From the NCBI GenBank assembly GCA_940337035.1, contig OW679200.1, forward strand, positions 18,495,303 to 18,559,302: a stretch of DNA of 64,000 nucleotides. The letters run 5' to 3'. Positions 1-11,900 of this stretch are shown in pieces (position 1 is the first letter of the stretch; each line of letters begins with the position of its first letter). The stretch is from Agriotes lineatus. Its lineage: Eukaryota > Arthropoda > Insecta > Coleoptera > Elateridae. A program made the position numbers and the translations under genes. Under the pieces are notes generated by a model. That model was not told the origin of the DNA, did no database searches, and saw only the letters and a list, made by a program, of their open reading frames with translations.

Positions 1-1019
1 AGAACTGTTCCGCTTTATACCAAACGACCCATATAATGCTAAAATTATATGATTTATGAGTAAACAAAGTTTTTCAAACCCGTTTTGGGGCGAAATGATT
101 TCTTTTTTTTAAATCACTTCAAAGTTGGTGACGCTTGTGGTCGTGAAAATTATATATTTCAATATAAGCGAGAATATGAAATATTTTCAAGTCGCCATCA
201 TACCACAATGAACGTTTGCGACAGTAAATCCTAGCAATGTGCATGTTCGCGAAGCGCATCCTCATTTCTCTCCTCTCAGGTGTTCGAAGTAAAGAGAGGC
301 TCAAATGAGTACTTAAGGACATTATCTGGTCTGTACAGAACAACTTAAGCCCATGAACTAGCCCAAGATCCGAAACCTATACCCGATATATTGTCGAGGC
401 GATTCTCGGTGGCAAACAACCCCTGTTTCTTTGTCGAACCTATTTTCGGTGTCAAAATAACTTCTAAACCACGTTGTCGAGCCGATTTTCAGTAGCAACA
501 ACTTTCCTGAAACCGTCTCTGCTCGCCAGTCTGATATAGAAGGGCTCCTAACTTCAAACTCAACTTACGTGGTAAAAAGATCCCCAAGGCACCAAATAAA
601 TTATCCATTATATTTGTGTTTATAGTTTTAGTTACAGAAAACCGCCACCATACTCATAGTCTTGTGGGTTGTGGTAATCAACTCAGGCGCTGCTGGCATC
701 CATCAAACAGTTCAGCGATGCTTAAAAAAAGATTGTTCTTCATTTATACACGCTTGTTTGTACATACTTTGCTTTGAGGTTTATTTTAAGTTCTGTGACA
801 TATACTCGTAATATTTCTAAATAAACCAATTTATTTCTATTCCTGTCTAATTGATCAAGTAATCTGGTACCCCGGCTTATAAGCTACACAGAAAGAGCAA
901 TTGGTACCGACAAACATAAACTTTAATTTAAAATGTGACACATTACACGATGCGTAAGCTTTCCATTGTGCTCGAAGGTCTGTAGACTATCTTACCGCCC
1001 AATAAATTTCACTTCCATG
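1..1019. other. Unassigned AT-rich DNA with a short degenerate tandem repeat
   Basis: No gene is recognisable. Around 391-515 three degenerate copies of a unit of about 42 bases, each starting TTGTCGA, follow one another (starts near 391, 431 and 474). The rest shows no clear structure. Confidence 0.4.
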
Positions 1020-1120
1020 TATCAAGGGTGCAGAATAAGCGCTTTTTGGCTCGTGATGGAAAAGTTATAGCACGAGGTGTAAAGCACCGAGGGCTATAAC
1101 ATGACAAGGGCCAAAGTCGC
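1020..1120. repeat. Small foldback repeat
   Basis: An imperfect hairpin: GTTATAGC at about 1064 is mirrored by GCTATAAC near 1092-1099. An outer TTTGGC near 1046 is mirrored by GCCAAA near 1110. The apex contains GAGGTGTAAAGCACCGAGG. It resembles the core of a foldback MITE. No coding potential is seen. Confidence 0.45.
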
Positions 1121-1767
1121 TGGTTGCATATAAAACTTTATGTACGTTCAAAACTGAATTTAAAAAGGGAGATCCAAACTAAATAAATTGTTGCCAATAA
1201 AAACAGGGCAATTCTTAGAATTTTAGCTGAATACTACCTTTGCAACTATGGTTTTCATTAATATGGCGTGTTTTTAAATAATAACTGCAATTGTGTCAGA
1301 GGACAAAAAAAATAGGTGGTCAACAAGACTTGCTTTACGCTTGAAAATGTGGTTTATCCGCAAACGTCAGAAAAGTGACAACTTATTTGTCTTTATTGAC
1401 AAGGTAAAAGTGTCACTTTATCTGCCTAAGCAGATAAAATAGCGACTTTTGCATACTTTATCTGCCTAAGCACACAAAATCGTTGCCCTCTTTCTTTCTA
1501 TGTTTGTTCGTTATCTCCTCCGAGGATACTGGACCGATTAAATTGTATGATGGCTTAAAATTTTGCTAATTTTTAGACTTAGATCCGTATGCCGGTTTTA
1601 TTTTCAAAGAGTACGAAAAAGTTTTAATTTAAATAAACCTTAAAGCAGCGGATCGGAGCATCTGTCGCCGTGGTTTATGGTGTGACAGCTGCTGTGGCCG
1701 TGTGCTATTAGCTCGGGTGATTCAGTATGTTCATATATCATTACAGTAGCGCGTTATTTGAATAAGA

Positions 1768-1838
1768 TCGGTTGGCGCAGAGGTACAGTGTTCGCCTGTC
1801 ACGCGGGTGGCCTGTGTTCGATTCCCGGCCGATGCATT
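1768..1838 (+). repeat. tRNA-Asp-like sequence, probably a SINE head or tRNA pseudogene
   Basis: The sequence contains a good RNA polymerase III A box (TGGCGCAGAGGT) and B box (TGTTCGATTCC). It also has an anticodon loop CTGTCAC (anticodon GTC, Asp) flanked by a paired stem. The D arm is abnormal, the T stem has a mismatch, and the acceptor strands (ATCGG/CCGAT) pair only out of register. A functional tRNA is therefore unlikely. A tRNA-derived SINE head or an old tRNA pseudogene fits better. Confidence 0.5.
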
Positions 1839-1888
1839 CTTTTTAATTTAAATTCATATTAATGAAATTTACCTAAATACGTTTGCGG

Positions 1889-2033
1889 ATAAAATAGTAT
1901 ATGTTATTCGGAGTAAAAGTGACTTTATGTGGCTTAGCTGAATTATTTGCCTCACTGACGTTCGGCTAAATAAACTTCAGCTTCGCCACATAAAGTATCA
2001 CTTTTACTCCTAATAACATAATCTACTATTAAT
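1889..2033. repeat. Foldback MITE-like element
   Basis: Two arms of about 55 bases are imperfect reverse complements. The left arm runs from AATAGTATATGTTATT through GAGTAAAAGTGACTTTATGTGG. The right arm runs from CCACATAAAGTATCACTTTT to AATAACATAATCTACTATT. The apex is rich in TTCGGC/GCTTCG. There is no ORF. It directly precedes the tandem array and may have seeded it. Confidence 0.6.
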
Positions 2034-2060
2034 AAACTCATACTATTGATGGACGCACAT

Positions 2061-3880
2061 AATAGTATATTATACATCAACGTAGCGAAGCCCAGTATTA
2101 TAACCTGAGCGTATATTAGATACTGAGTGAAAAGCGCGAAGTATCTAACGCGCGAAGGTTATAAGAGGATTCGCTACCGTGGTGTATATACTACTTTTTG
2201 CACTACCTAAACGGCTTAATACCTAAAATTCTCAAAAAATTTCGAAAATATTTTAACCGTCAACCCGACAATACAGTTTTTTAAAACGTCAAAATTAAAA
2301 TAGTAACTGGTAACTTAGAAATTTATTAGTTACCACGGTGAAAATTGTTTATTTTACTTTGTCTCCCAAGGTGGAGAAAAACAACTTCACGACCTAAAGA
2401 TAGGCCAATAATCGTACGTTCTGAGACTCGTAGTGCAAAATAGTATATTATACATCAAGGTAGCGAAGCGCAGTATTATAACCTGAGCGCGAAGGTTATA
2501 AGACGATTCGCTACCGTGGTGTATATACTATTTTTTGCACTACCAAACAGCTTAATACCTAAATTCCCAACAAATTTCGAAAATATTATAACTGTCAACC
2601 TGACAATACAGCTCTTTAAAACGTCAAAATTAAAATAGTCATATTTGGTAACTTAGCAATTTATTAGTTACCACGGTGAAAATTGTTTATTTTACTTTCT
2701 CTCCCTTGGTGGAGAAAATCAACTTCACGACCTAAAAATAGGCCAATAAGGATGCGTTCTGAGACTAGTAGTGCAAAAAATTATATTATACATCAACGTA
2801 GCGAAGCCCAGTATTATAACCTGAGCGTATATTAGATACTGAGTGAAAAGCGCGAAGTATCTAACGCGCGAAGGTTATAAGAGGATTCGCTACCGTGGTG
2901 TATATACTACTTTTTGCACTACCTAAACGGCTTAATACCTAAAATTCTCAAAAAATTTCGAAAATATTTTAACCGTCAACCCGACAATACAGTTTTTTAA
3001 AACGTCAAAATTAAAATAGTAACTGGTAACTTAGAAATTTATTAGTTACCACGGTGAAAATTGTTTATTTTACTTTGTCTCCCAAGGTGGAGAAAAACAA
3101 CTTCACGACCTAAAGATAGGCCAATAATCGTACGTTCTGAGACTCGTAGTGCAAAATAGTATATTATACATCAAGGTAGCGAAGCGCAGTATTATAACCT
3201 GAGCGCGAAGGTTATAAGACGATTCGCTACCGTGGTGTATATACTATTTTTTGCACTACCAAACAGCTTAATACCTAAATTCCCAACAAATTTCGAAAAT
3301 ATTATAACTGTCAACCTGACAATACAGCTCTTTAAAACGTCAAAATTAAAATAGTCATATTTGGTAACTTAGCAATTTATTAGTTACCACGGTGAAAATT
3401 GTTTATTTTACTTTCTCTCCCTTGGTGGAGAAAATCAACTTCACGACCTAAAAATAGGCCAATAAGGATGCGTTCTGAGACTAGTAGTGCAAAAAATTAT
3501 ATTATACATCAAGGTAGCGAAGCGCAGCATTATAACCTGAGCGCATATTAGATACTGAGCGCGCAGCGCGAAGTATCTAAAGCGCGAAGGTTATAAGACG
3601 ATTCGCTACCGTGTTGTATATACTATTTTTTGCACTACCAAACGGCGTAATACCTAAATTGCGAACAAATTTTGAAAATATTTTAACTGTCAACCTGACA
3701 ATACAGCTCTTTAAAACGTCAAAATTAAAATAGTCATATTTGGTAACTTAGCAATTTATTAGTTACCACGGTGAAAATTGTTTATTTTACTTTCTCTCCC
3801 TTGGTGGAGAAAATCAACTTCACGACCTAAAAATAGGCCAATAACGATGCGTTCTGAGACTAGTAGTGCAAAAATACTAT
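2061..3880. repeat. Tandem array of foldback units with 716-bp dimer organisation
   Basis: Five related units start with TATACATCAA at 2071, 2449, 2787, 3165 and 3503. The spacings are 378, 338, 378 and 338 bases. Units 1 and 3 read as identical, and so do units 2 and 4, so the array is a duplicated 716-bp dimer plus a diverged fifth unit. Each unit contains a palindrome (GTAGCGAA to TTCGCTAC, with the inner hairpin TATAACCT/AGGTTATA) flanked by GTAGTGCAAAA and TTTTTGCACTAC. It is therefore a MITE-like foldback joined by a spacer of about 200 bases. The 378-base units carry an extra inner hairpin AGATACT/AGTATCT. Confidence 0.85.
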
Positions 3881-4526
3881 TATGTAAAGAGTTTTCCGTC
3901 GTTACTAATGAGTTTTGACATTTCAGACTTTATACAATATTTTCAAAGAATTTGCTTATTTTTAGCATATTCACAGCTTCTCATCTTCTCCTATTTCTCT
4001 TTTGGGTCTATTTTTTTGTGAATTTAAGCTGCTTGCTAAGTTTTGAAGTATTCTAACCAACATTCTTTAAGATTTTGTTCTTTTTTAGTAAATTTATTTC
4101 TGCATTCTTAATTCAAATCCTTGTTTTCTAATTTTTTCGTATAGTTCTTTCAAAACTTTGCATGATGTTTTTGAGTTTTTCCCTTACAAATTCTCAACCT
4201 TCGTTGATTCGAGTTATATAGATGCTTTTCAGAATTGTTTTCAAATTTCTATTTAAAAATAATTGTTCTTCACTTGTTACTGTTGTAGTCTACAGCTCTT
4301 GATAATCGATTTTTTTCAATTTGTTTTGCACTCTTGGCGGACTTACCTAAGAAGTGTGTTCCTGCTCTAACTAAAAAAAAATCGCTTCCTGGTTCATACT
4401 TTCGTTTTATATATTTTTTCATTAAAATTTTTACGATTGTCTTTCGTTCTTACATTTCATTTCTATGAACCAGTTTGCGATTCTTTCATTTCAAGTGTTT
4501 ATGTATAACTTTTGTCATTTTGATAT
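3881..4526. other. Unassigned AT-rich DNA
   Basis: T-rich, low-complexity sequence with no open frame, RNA gene or repeat that I can name. Confidence 0.35.
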
Positions 4527-4530
4527 TATA

Positions 4531-5275
4531 CAGTGTGTCCCAGGATTGATCTCGATAGACTAAAAATTTTTGAATTTTATTTTGGGGATTAGGTCCTGCG
4601 TGGTCTGAAAAGAATTTTAAGAATATTTTCAGTTTTTGAAAAAACCGCCTTGAAAGTGAAGCGAAAACTGTTTTCTTTTCAGGTAAACTACCCTTTCCGT
4701 TCATGATACGGCAAAATTTTACCAAAAAATGTTGTTCAGAATGATAAATTATGGCCCTATACAAAATTTCGAGAAGATCTACCTACTTAATAATTAAACC
4801 GTTAAAATTGTGTATTAAAAATGACGGTTTGATCGAAGTAGGTAGAATTTCCTGAAATTTTGTATAGAACCATGACTTTCCATTCTGAACAACTTTTCTT
4901 AGTACAATTTTGCCGTATTATAAACAAAACGGGTAGTTTACCTGAAATAAAAATACAATTTATTTTGTTTAATCTAAAAATAGCAGTTTAATCTAAGGAG
5001 AGAGATCTTCCTGAAATGTTGTATAGGGTCATAATTTATCATTATGAACAACTTTTCTTAGTAAAATTTTGCCGTATCATGAACAAAAAGGGTAGCTCAC
5101 CTGAAAAGAAAATAGTTTTCGCTTCACTGTCAAGGCCAACTTGTTTTTTTAAAAACTGAAAATATTCCTAAAATTCTCTTCAAACCAAGGAGGACCTAAT
5201 GCCAAAATCTTAAAATGAAATTCAAAAATGTTGAGTCTATTTCACCTCTTGTAACATCAATCCTGGGACACACTG
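4531..5275. mobile_element. Long-palindrome MITE, Tc1/mariner-like ends
   Basis: The element begins TA|CAGTGTGTCCCAGGATTGAT and ends with the reverse complement, ATCAATCCTGGGACACACTG|TA. The arms pair over most of about 745 bases. The flanking TA fits Tc1/mariner-type target duplication. The right arm is longer because a segment of about 160 bases (near 4850-4950 and again 5010-5110, both with GAACAACTTTTCTTAGTA) has been duplicated. No transposase remains. The 92-residue open frame inside is an accident of the repeat. Confidence 0.75.
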
Positions 5276-5279
5276 TATA

Positions 5280-5920
5280 TTACTTTTAAAAACAATTAAA
5301 TTTTATAAACAACAATCTGATAATAAGGTCTTCTATTTAGAAAAGAGTTGATATCAGCTCGATTTACCGAAAGCCATAACATGAACTGTACCAGATTTAT
5401 ATTTTGCTTTCACTTTTTTTTTGTGATTTAAACAAATTTTATGTTAAATCATAATACTTCTACCTGTTTTTGTAAAGAAACAATGCTACTAAATCAAAAG
5501 CAAGTAAAATGTTGATCTGTGAAGATATTATAGAAACAAATTCCAGTATGTATTCCAACAAGATTAATTATTATTACTGTAGAAACATTTTACTGGTTGG
5601 TATTTCTCAAATATCCGCTTTCCAAGCACACAATGACAGAATTCTGAAAAGAAATAGCATTATCAGAAACATTTAGAATAAATATGTAATAATAATTCCA
5701 AATAAATAATAGGTACTGATGCTAGCCTTGGCCTTAAACGTATTGGCTTAAGCAAACCCATCTAGCTTAGTTCGATATTGTCACATACGAACTCTCAAAG
5801 TAGATAAATGTAGGAAAATCGTTCAAGGTCTCCAAGCAGAAGCATTTGATAAATCCAACGTCGTCGTGGTAATTGTTGTTCTGGCTTGGCTTCGGCGTGA
5901 CATTTAGCAACAGCCGTAAA
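5280..5920. other. Region upstream of the VWC-like gene
   Basis: No repeat or gene is recognised. Promoter and 5' untranslated sequence of the gene starting at 5921 should lie here, but I could not place a convincing TATA box or initiator. Confidence 0.3.
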
Positions 5921-5978
5921 ATGTTTAGAAAAATTCTGCTTGGCGCTTCGTTAGTGCTGATGGCTTGGGATGTAAGAT
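5921..5978 (+). CDS. VWC-like gene, exon 1 (signal peptide)
   Basis: This short exon encodes the hydrophobic leader. It ends AGAT|GTAAGT (phase 1), and the split TGT codon becomes the first cysteine of the mature protein. A second possible donor lies six bases upstream (GAT|GTAAGA), but its phase does not fit the next exon. This placement is inferred from splice phase and family fit. Confidence 0.6.
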
Positions 5979-8900
5979 GTAAGTACTCGTATAGCTTTTT
6001 CAAATTTTGTTATTAATGCTTCAGGACAGAATGTAACATAAATGTACCTAGCATCTTTAATTTTTGAAATTATGTTTTACATATCTTGAGCGGCAGTTTT
6101 AGATTTAAGTGGATTTTGACACTTAAAACCATATTTAGAATTTACAACGAATAAGTATAACTACCGTTTAAGTGATTCTTCAAGAATCAAATTATCATTA
6201 ATTTTTGCAAGAAATATTACGAGGAATTTTGAAAAACTACAACCACCAGTTAGACAATAAAATTGTTGTAGAATGTGTTAGCTATCCATGTAAACCATGT
6301 GCAGCAAGCAAACAGCTGATGAGAATGTTGCATTCCAAGCAAACATGCCAAAACAAATGATAACCTTGTAGTGAATTAAGTGCTAATTTAATATTTCTAC
6401 AAAATAAACAAAACAAATTATAATCATTCTTAATATTGGCACATTTCTTAATTCTTTTTAATAGCTTTGCCTTTATTGTGTTCAGGAGAATTTTGAATTT
6501 TAATTACTTTCAGTTTAGATTATTTCAAAGGTTTCAAATTTCAATTACTACCATTCTGTAGTGACAATTAAAACTATACTTCAACATTACACAACCGGAC
6601 ACTGATAATAGTAAGTAATCCGCTATATTTCATTTATACTTTATTAACAATAAAGAAGAACTTGAATAAGTAGATTCAGTTACAATTCTTTGAAAAACAA
6701 TATTGTTAACAGTTTAATTTTTCGTTTTAACACACGATTTGTGTAGGCTGCAAGAGAAGAACAATGTCAAACCTAAATGTTGGCCACACAATAGTTACAG
6801 CGATTTTTTTTAATCGCGAAATCTGTTGGGTTAATCAATTAATCAGAATTTATTGAAAATTTTAATTATAAGCTGCCACATTTACCCATTCCTTCGAAAT
6901 TTAGTGGTTGTATTTTTAGTTTTCTTTCGATGTCTTCATTTCTTCTCTTATCTGTCTTTCACCGTTCGTTTTTTTTTTTTCGCTATCAGGCATAATAATT
7001 GTATGTAAATATATAATCTTGTAGAAAGTGATTTCAGTTTTCCTTGTATTTTTTACATAAAAAATGTCTATACTACAATGCATTGCACATACCGATATTT
7101 AAATTCGCATACTTGCTTAATAGTACCTTCAAATTTCACGTTCACAGCAGCTGCACTATTTGATAATTGATATGGTTATCATTATCACTTTTGTCTTGTC
7201 CCTATTCACTTCTAATTGAGTGGAAAGTACTTCCTTCCATATTTTTAAGTTTTTCCCTAAATCGCTTGCAGTTTTGGCGAGTAGAATAGCATCGTCTGCA
7301 AAAGCACACGCTTTCACATGTAACATGTAACGTATGTAACAAAAGTGTTGGTGCAATCTTTTTTGCTAGTAAATTGATAATGCACTAGCGATATTTACTC
7401 ACTACTCAAAACAAAACTGCAGAATATATCAGCTTTCATATTATTCATGTCATTTCGTTTATTAATTTTTACTACTCCTGTAACTAAAATGGCATATAAC
7501 ATACTAACATACACGTCGCTAAGAGACATTTTAACCACGATATCATAACCTGTGACTAAAGAGGTTCTTAGTTATGGGCTGAAGTTGGCAACGACGTTTT
7601 AGTCAGGGGGTGAAGTTAGGTTCAGACAGTATTTGCTTTATTAGCCACAGCCAAAACTGAAATCAAGTTTGATGTTTGTCAGGCATAATTTAACCGAACA
7701 TAATGTTATGAATGAAATTATATTATGTTAAATTGTCTAAATGTGTGGTCGTAGAAAAAGTATAGTATGTAACACATTATATAAATTCGTCTACACACTC
7801 CGTTTGTGTCTAAAAAAACTCGTGACTAAAATGACGTTTATAAAACTTGTTATATAATATATTATTATCAGAATGTCTTATAGAATAAAAGGACGCAAAA
7901 TGACTTATTATTTAATTGGCCAATTTTCCAAACAAAAAAGTGGTAACATTTTTGAAACGAAACATTTCCCGTAGAACCATTTTTCGTAAGATAAGAATTG
8001 TGACGCAGGAATTCCATTTGTAAATTTATCGCAAAGTCAATATGAGGACCAATTACGAAGACGACTTATCAAAAAAATCGTGATATGGATATTTCAGTCA
8101 TCCAAAAACTAATGTGTCAAGTTCGAGTTAAAATGCGTCATATAGAAGAACATGGACCCTTATCAATAGTTTAGTTTCGTTTATATAATTTCAAGTTATT
8201 TCTAAAAATAGTAATATATGTATGTATTATCTATAACCTCTTTTACTTTTACTTTTACTGGTGGAGAGGCTGGTGCTTACCCATAGTAATATATAATAAA
8301 TATAAATAAAGTTCAACAATCAACTTCTACATGCTATAATAGGACTTTCGCCCCTGTCTCCCGCTCCGCCCCTCTCCAAGCGGGCCCCCGGGGCTTCGTC
8401 CTTCTCCAACGGGTCCCTCGGTGCTCCGCTCCTCTCCAAGGGGCCCTCGGGGCTCCGCCCTTCTCCAAGGGGACCTCGGGGCTACGCCCCTCTTCAAAGG
8501 GCCCTCAGAGCTCCGCCCCTCTCCAAGGAGGCCGTCGAGGCTCCGCTCCTCACCACGGGAGCCCTCGGGGCTCCGCCCCTCTCCAAGGGGGCACCAGGGC
8601 TCCGCCCCTCTCCAAAGGGCCCTCGGGGCATTGCCCTCCAAGGGAGCCCTTGGGACTCCACCCTTCTCCAAGGGGGCCCTCGGGGCTTCGCCCCGGTCGC
8701 GAAATCGAGGCGCGGCGAGATGCATGCAAACGCAAATGGGGGACATCGCGTCTGCAATTGTCGTAACACATACGTCTGGATCGTTCTCCTTTATTTATAT
8801 GATACTGAACCCAGCACTACGCTTTGCCTTATTTTTGCAACACTTACAAATATCCCTGACGCTTTTTTATGTATTCTTACTTGGTTATTGGTTTTTACGT

Positions 8901-11900
8901 TTTTATAACTTTTACGAGATCTTTGTTCCTTTCGTTTTTCTTTAAGCTTTATCATGTACTCGCTCTACTAATATTATCAAAATATTTTTTTCAAATCGAT
9001 AAAGCATGTACGTAGGTTGTAACGGAGCTTTATGCCATGTTTGTTTACCTAGCTAGCTCAGATCACATACAACTTTTAAAATTACCCTCAGTTCATAGCT
9101 ATGAAGCATCACTGTCTGCCAAAAACAGGAACCTGACCTACATCTCAGGTCCTGAAATCAACTTCAAACAATATGCACTTCAAAAGCCAATTTGCTTACA
9201 ATCAATGTAATACAAATATACAGACATAAAAACAATATAGCAATTAGGATTAACTTCTAAAATAAATGGTCATTCCTAAACGCAACGATATTAGCTAAGA
9301 ATGTATAATCAAGTGCATTACATTTAAACAACATTAAAAAGACACCGAAGTAACTGTCTTTAATATCCAAATATTATGATGCATATAAATAGCCGTGTGT
9401 TACACTGTAATCTGAAACACCCTCTCTGACCCGCCTTCCCGAGTTTAAACACTAGCTTTAGGCCGCACCCAAAACCGTTTCCTGGGTTGAATCTGCTATT
9501 TTCGCAGACACCAAAAAGGGAAAAGAATCAACCTTTAATAATTGCCTATATGTACGCAAATCTGCTGCTTTATATCTGGAGCAGGCTTCCCCACGTTACT
9601 CGAAGGAGTTGCTCCCCGTCGCGGCGCCTCGTTTGCGAATTGCTCAAACTGACTAATTTTGTATATCCGTTAATCGTGTTTCCACTATACTTCTTAGTAT
9701 TCTTTCTAATATTCTTTCATAAATTGTGATAGACACTCTTCTGGGATCTTTTTGCTTTTTTAAACTTGATTACGAATTCCTTGTAATTCTTTAATTTTAC
9801 TTTGCCCCACATACTTTGCTTCTTCCGGTACCATCTCGGCACATCCTGACGCTTTTCCCAGTCACAATCTATGCAGGGCTTCGACTACGTCTTCAGCGCT
9901 AATCCTCTTAACATTTTGCTTTCCTGAATTACCATTTAATTGTTAATGTTTTCTTCAATATTTTCTGCTTTTAGCCCTTCCTCGTTTCATAGTTTACAAA
10001 AGTATTAGCTCCATCTATGCACTACTTTGTCTTTACCTGTTTCAGGTTTGGTTGTTTATTTCTGAAGCTTTTAAGCAGTCTGTTAAGAGATTTTTGGATA
10101 TCTCGACCACTTTCCTCTAAAGTGTTATCAAATACCTTCTATCATTTTTGTTTAGTTTCTTTGATTTCGTCTTCATGTTGTTCCTTTGAACTTTGTAGTC
10201 CCCATATGTTACCGTAGTCTTTTTTTGTAGATATGTTTTTCGTAATTTTTCTTCTTTCACCTTCCTTTTGACTGTTCCATTCCACTAAACAGTTTGTCTT
10301 ACAATTTTCTTTAACTTCGTATAGTCTCGCACGTTTCTTGTCGTTTTAATTATTCTCTCTGGGAATATTATTCACCTATCGTTTATATTTATCGGTTCTT
10401 TGATTTCATTTGTCATGCCAATTTCCTTATCCAACAGTTTCCGGTAGTCTTCAATCTTCAAAGAGTTGTAAAATGTAATTTCCTTCTTACTGGTGTTTTC
10501 AGTCTTAGTTTGCCCAATATTATGGTTAAATCCCTCTCGTCTAATAAATAAGCTTCTAATAGATAATGGCTACTACCAATTCCATGGATGCTGTTAGCTC
10601 TTTCAACTTCTTTTCTGTGAACTCCTTGTACGGGCACCTATACAAAACTCGTTTAACATGTTTCCTATCCAAATTTCCACTGCAACTTGGAAGCTTCTCT
10701 GCCAACCGTGAGGGCAAAGTCACCTGCTATTATAAATTTTCCTGTACAATCCTCTGCTTGCTGTATTTTGATAAATTCCTCATCTTTCCTACTTATTTAA
10801 ATTAGGTTTATTATTGAATATTGATAAAAAATTTAATATATATTGTGTTCCAATTATTTCAAGTTTTTTTAGTAATATATAATTTTCTTGTAGCCATGTA
10901 TCCCTAGTCAATTGGTCCCTCATTTTACTGCTATCCAGTATCTTGCATCTGCGTAACCCTTTGGGATTAAACTAAGTGATAATAAGGTCATCAAATATCT
11001 ACTGTAATACACAACATTTAAAAACTCATTAGAGATAATGGTCTGAAACTAACATCAAAATATTATTGTTTTGGCCGCAACCATGAACCCTAAAAATAAA
11101 AGTTGTTTTTAATGCAATCCAGCCTGAATCATCAACTTGCAATACATGAAAAACAACACATCAAATATGCTAATGAAATTACTAAATTAGGTGACGACAA
11201 CTGTGACCAACTCGGAGTTCTACTTTACGACGAAATTGGTTGCAAACCAGTTAAGGACCAACCAGCTGATCCCTGTCCATCCAGATACGATTGCTCGCAC
11301 CTGGAAGAGAAAGGGAAGCATTGCATTTTCCAAGGAAAGAAATACAAGAATAGAGAAAGTATACCTGACGATGCTCTTCAAAGCTCCTGCACTGGGGGAT
11401 GCTTCTGCGAAGCCTCTTATAGTCCTTCTCTTAATTTCTCATTGTAAGTATGGAGAAAATACAAGCATGCGATACAATAGAAAATAATAATTGCTAGGCT
11501 GGAATCACTTTTGTTTTTTTTTACTTTGACTTTTAGCATCATCGTTTTTTAACTAAATCTTACTATTTTGATAGAGACTATTTTCTTACGCTTTATTATG
11601 TAAAATAAGGTTTAAGAAAATTCAATACCTCTAGCCCTGTTTAATGTAGTAATTTATATTGGCAGTTCCAAAGTCATATGCGCCGCTTTCGATTGCGCTG
11701 AATTTTTAGGAGGAAATCCTTTAAACAACATCGATTGCATCCGAACCTACACTCTGACAGGCTGCTGTTCATCTGGGCAAATATGCCGTAAGTTAACCAC
11801 AGCTACATAACAAACTTAGTTCCATATATGTTCTCTTTTTCCCTAGCACCCTTTGAAAATATAACAACTTGCGAAGTGGGTGGACATACATTTAAGGAAG

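Noticed and set aside
4486..4764. 92-codon open frame on the - strand
   Set aside because: Lies in the arm of the long-palindrome MITE at 4531-5275; not conserved as protein.
6314..6350. CTGATGAGAATG..CATTC hairpin resembling a hammerhead
   Set aside because: The second conserved block GAAA is absent after the stem.
8327..8945. Open frames of 174 (+) and 139 (-) codons
   Set aside because: They are produced by the 30-base GC-rich minisatellite; no domain, no splice context.
11103..11190. Upstream extension of the exon 2 open frame
   Set aside because: It has no signal peptide and its possible acceptors do not match the phase of the leader exon, whereas 11191 does.
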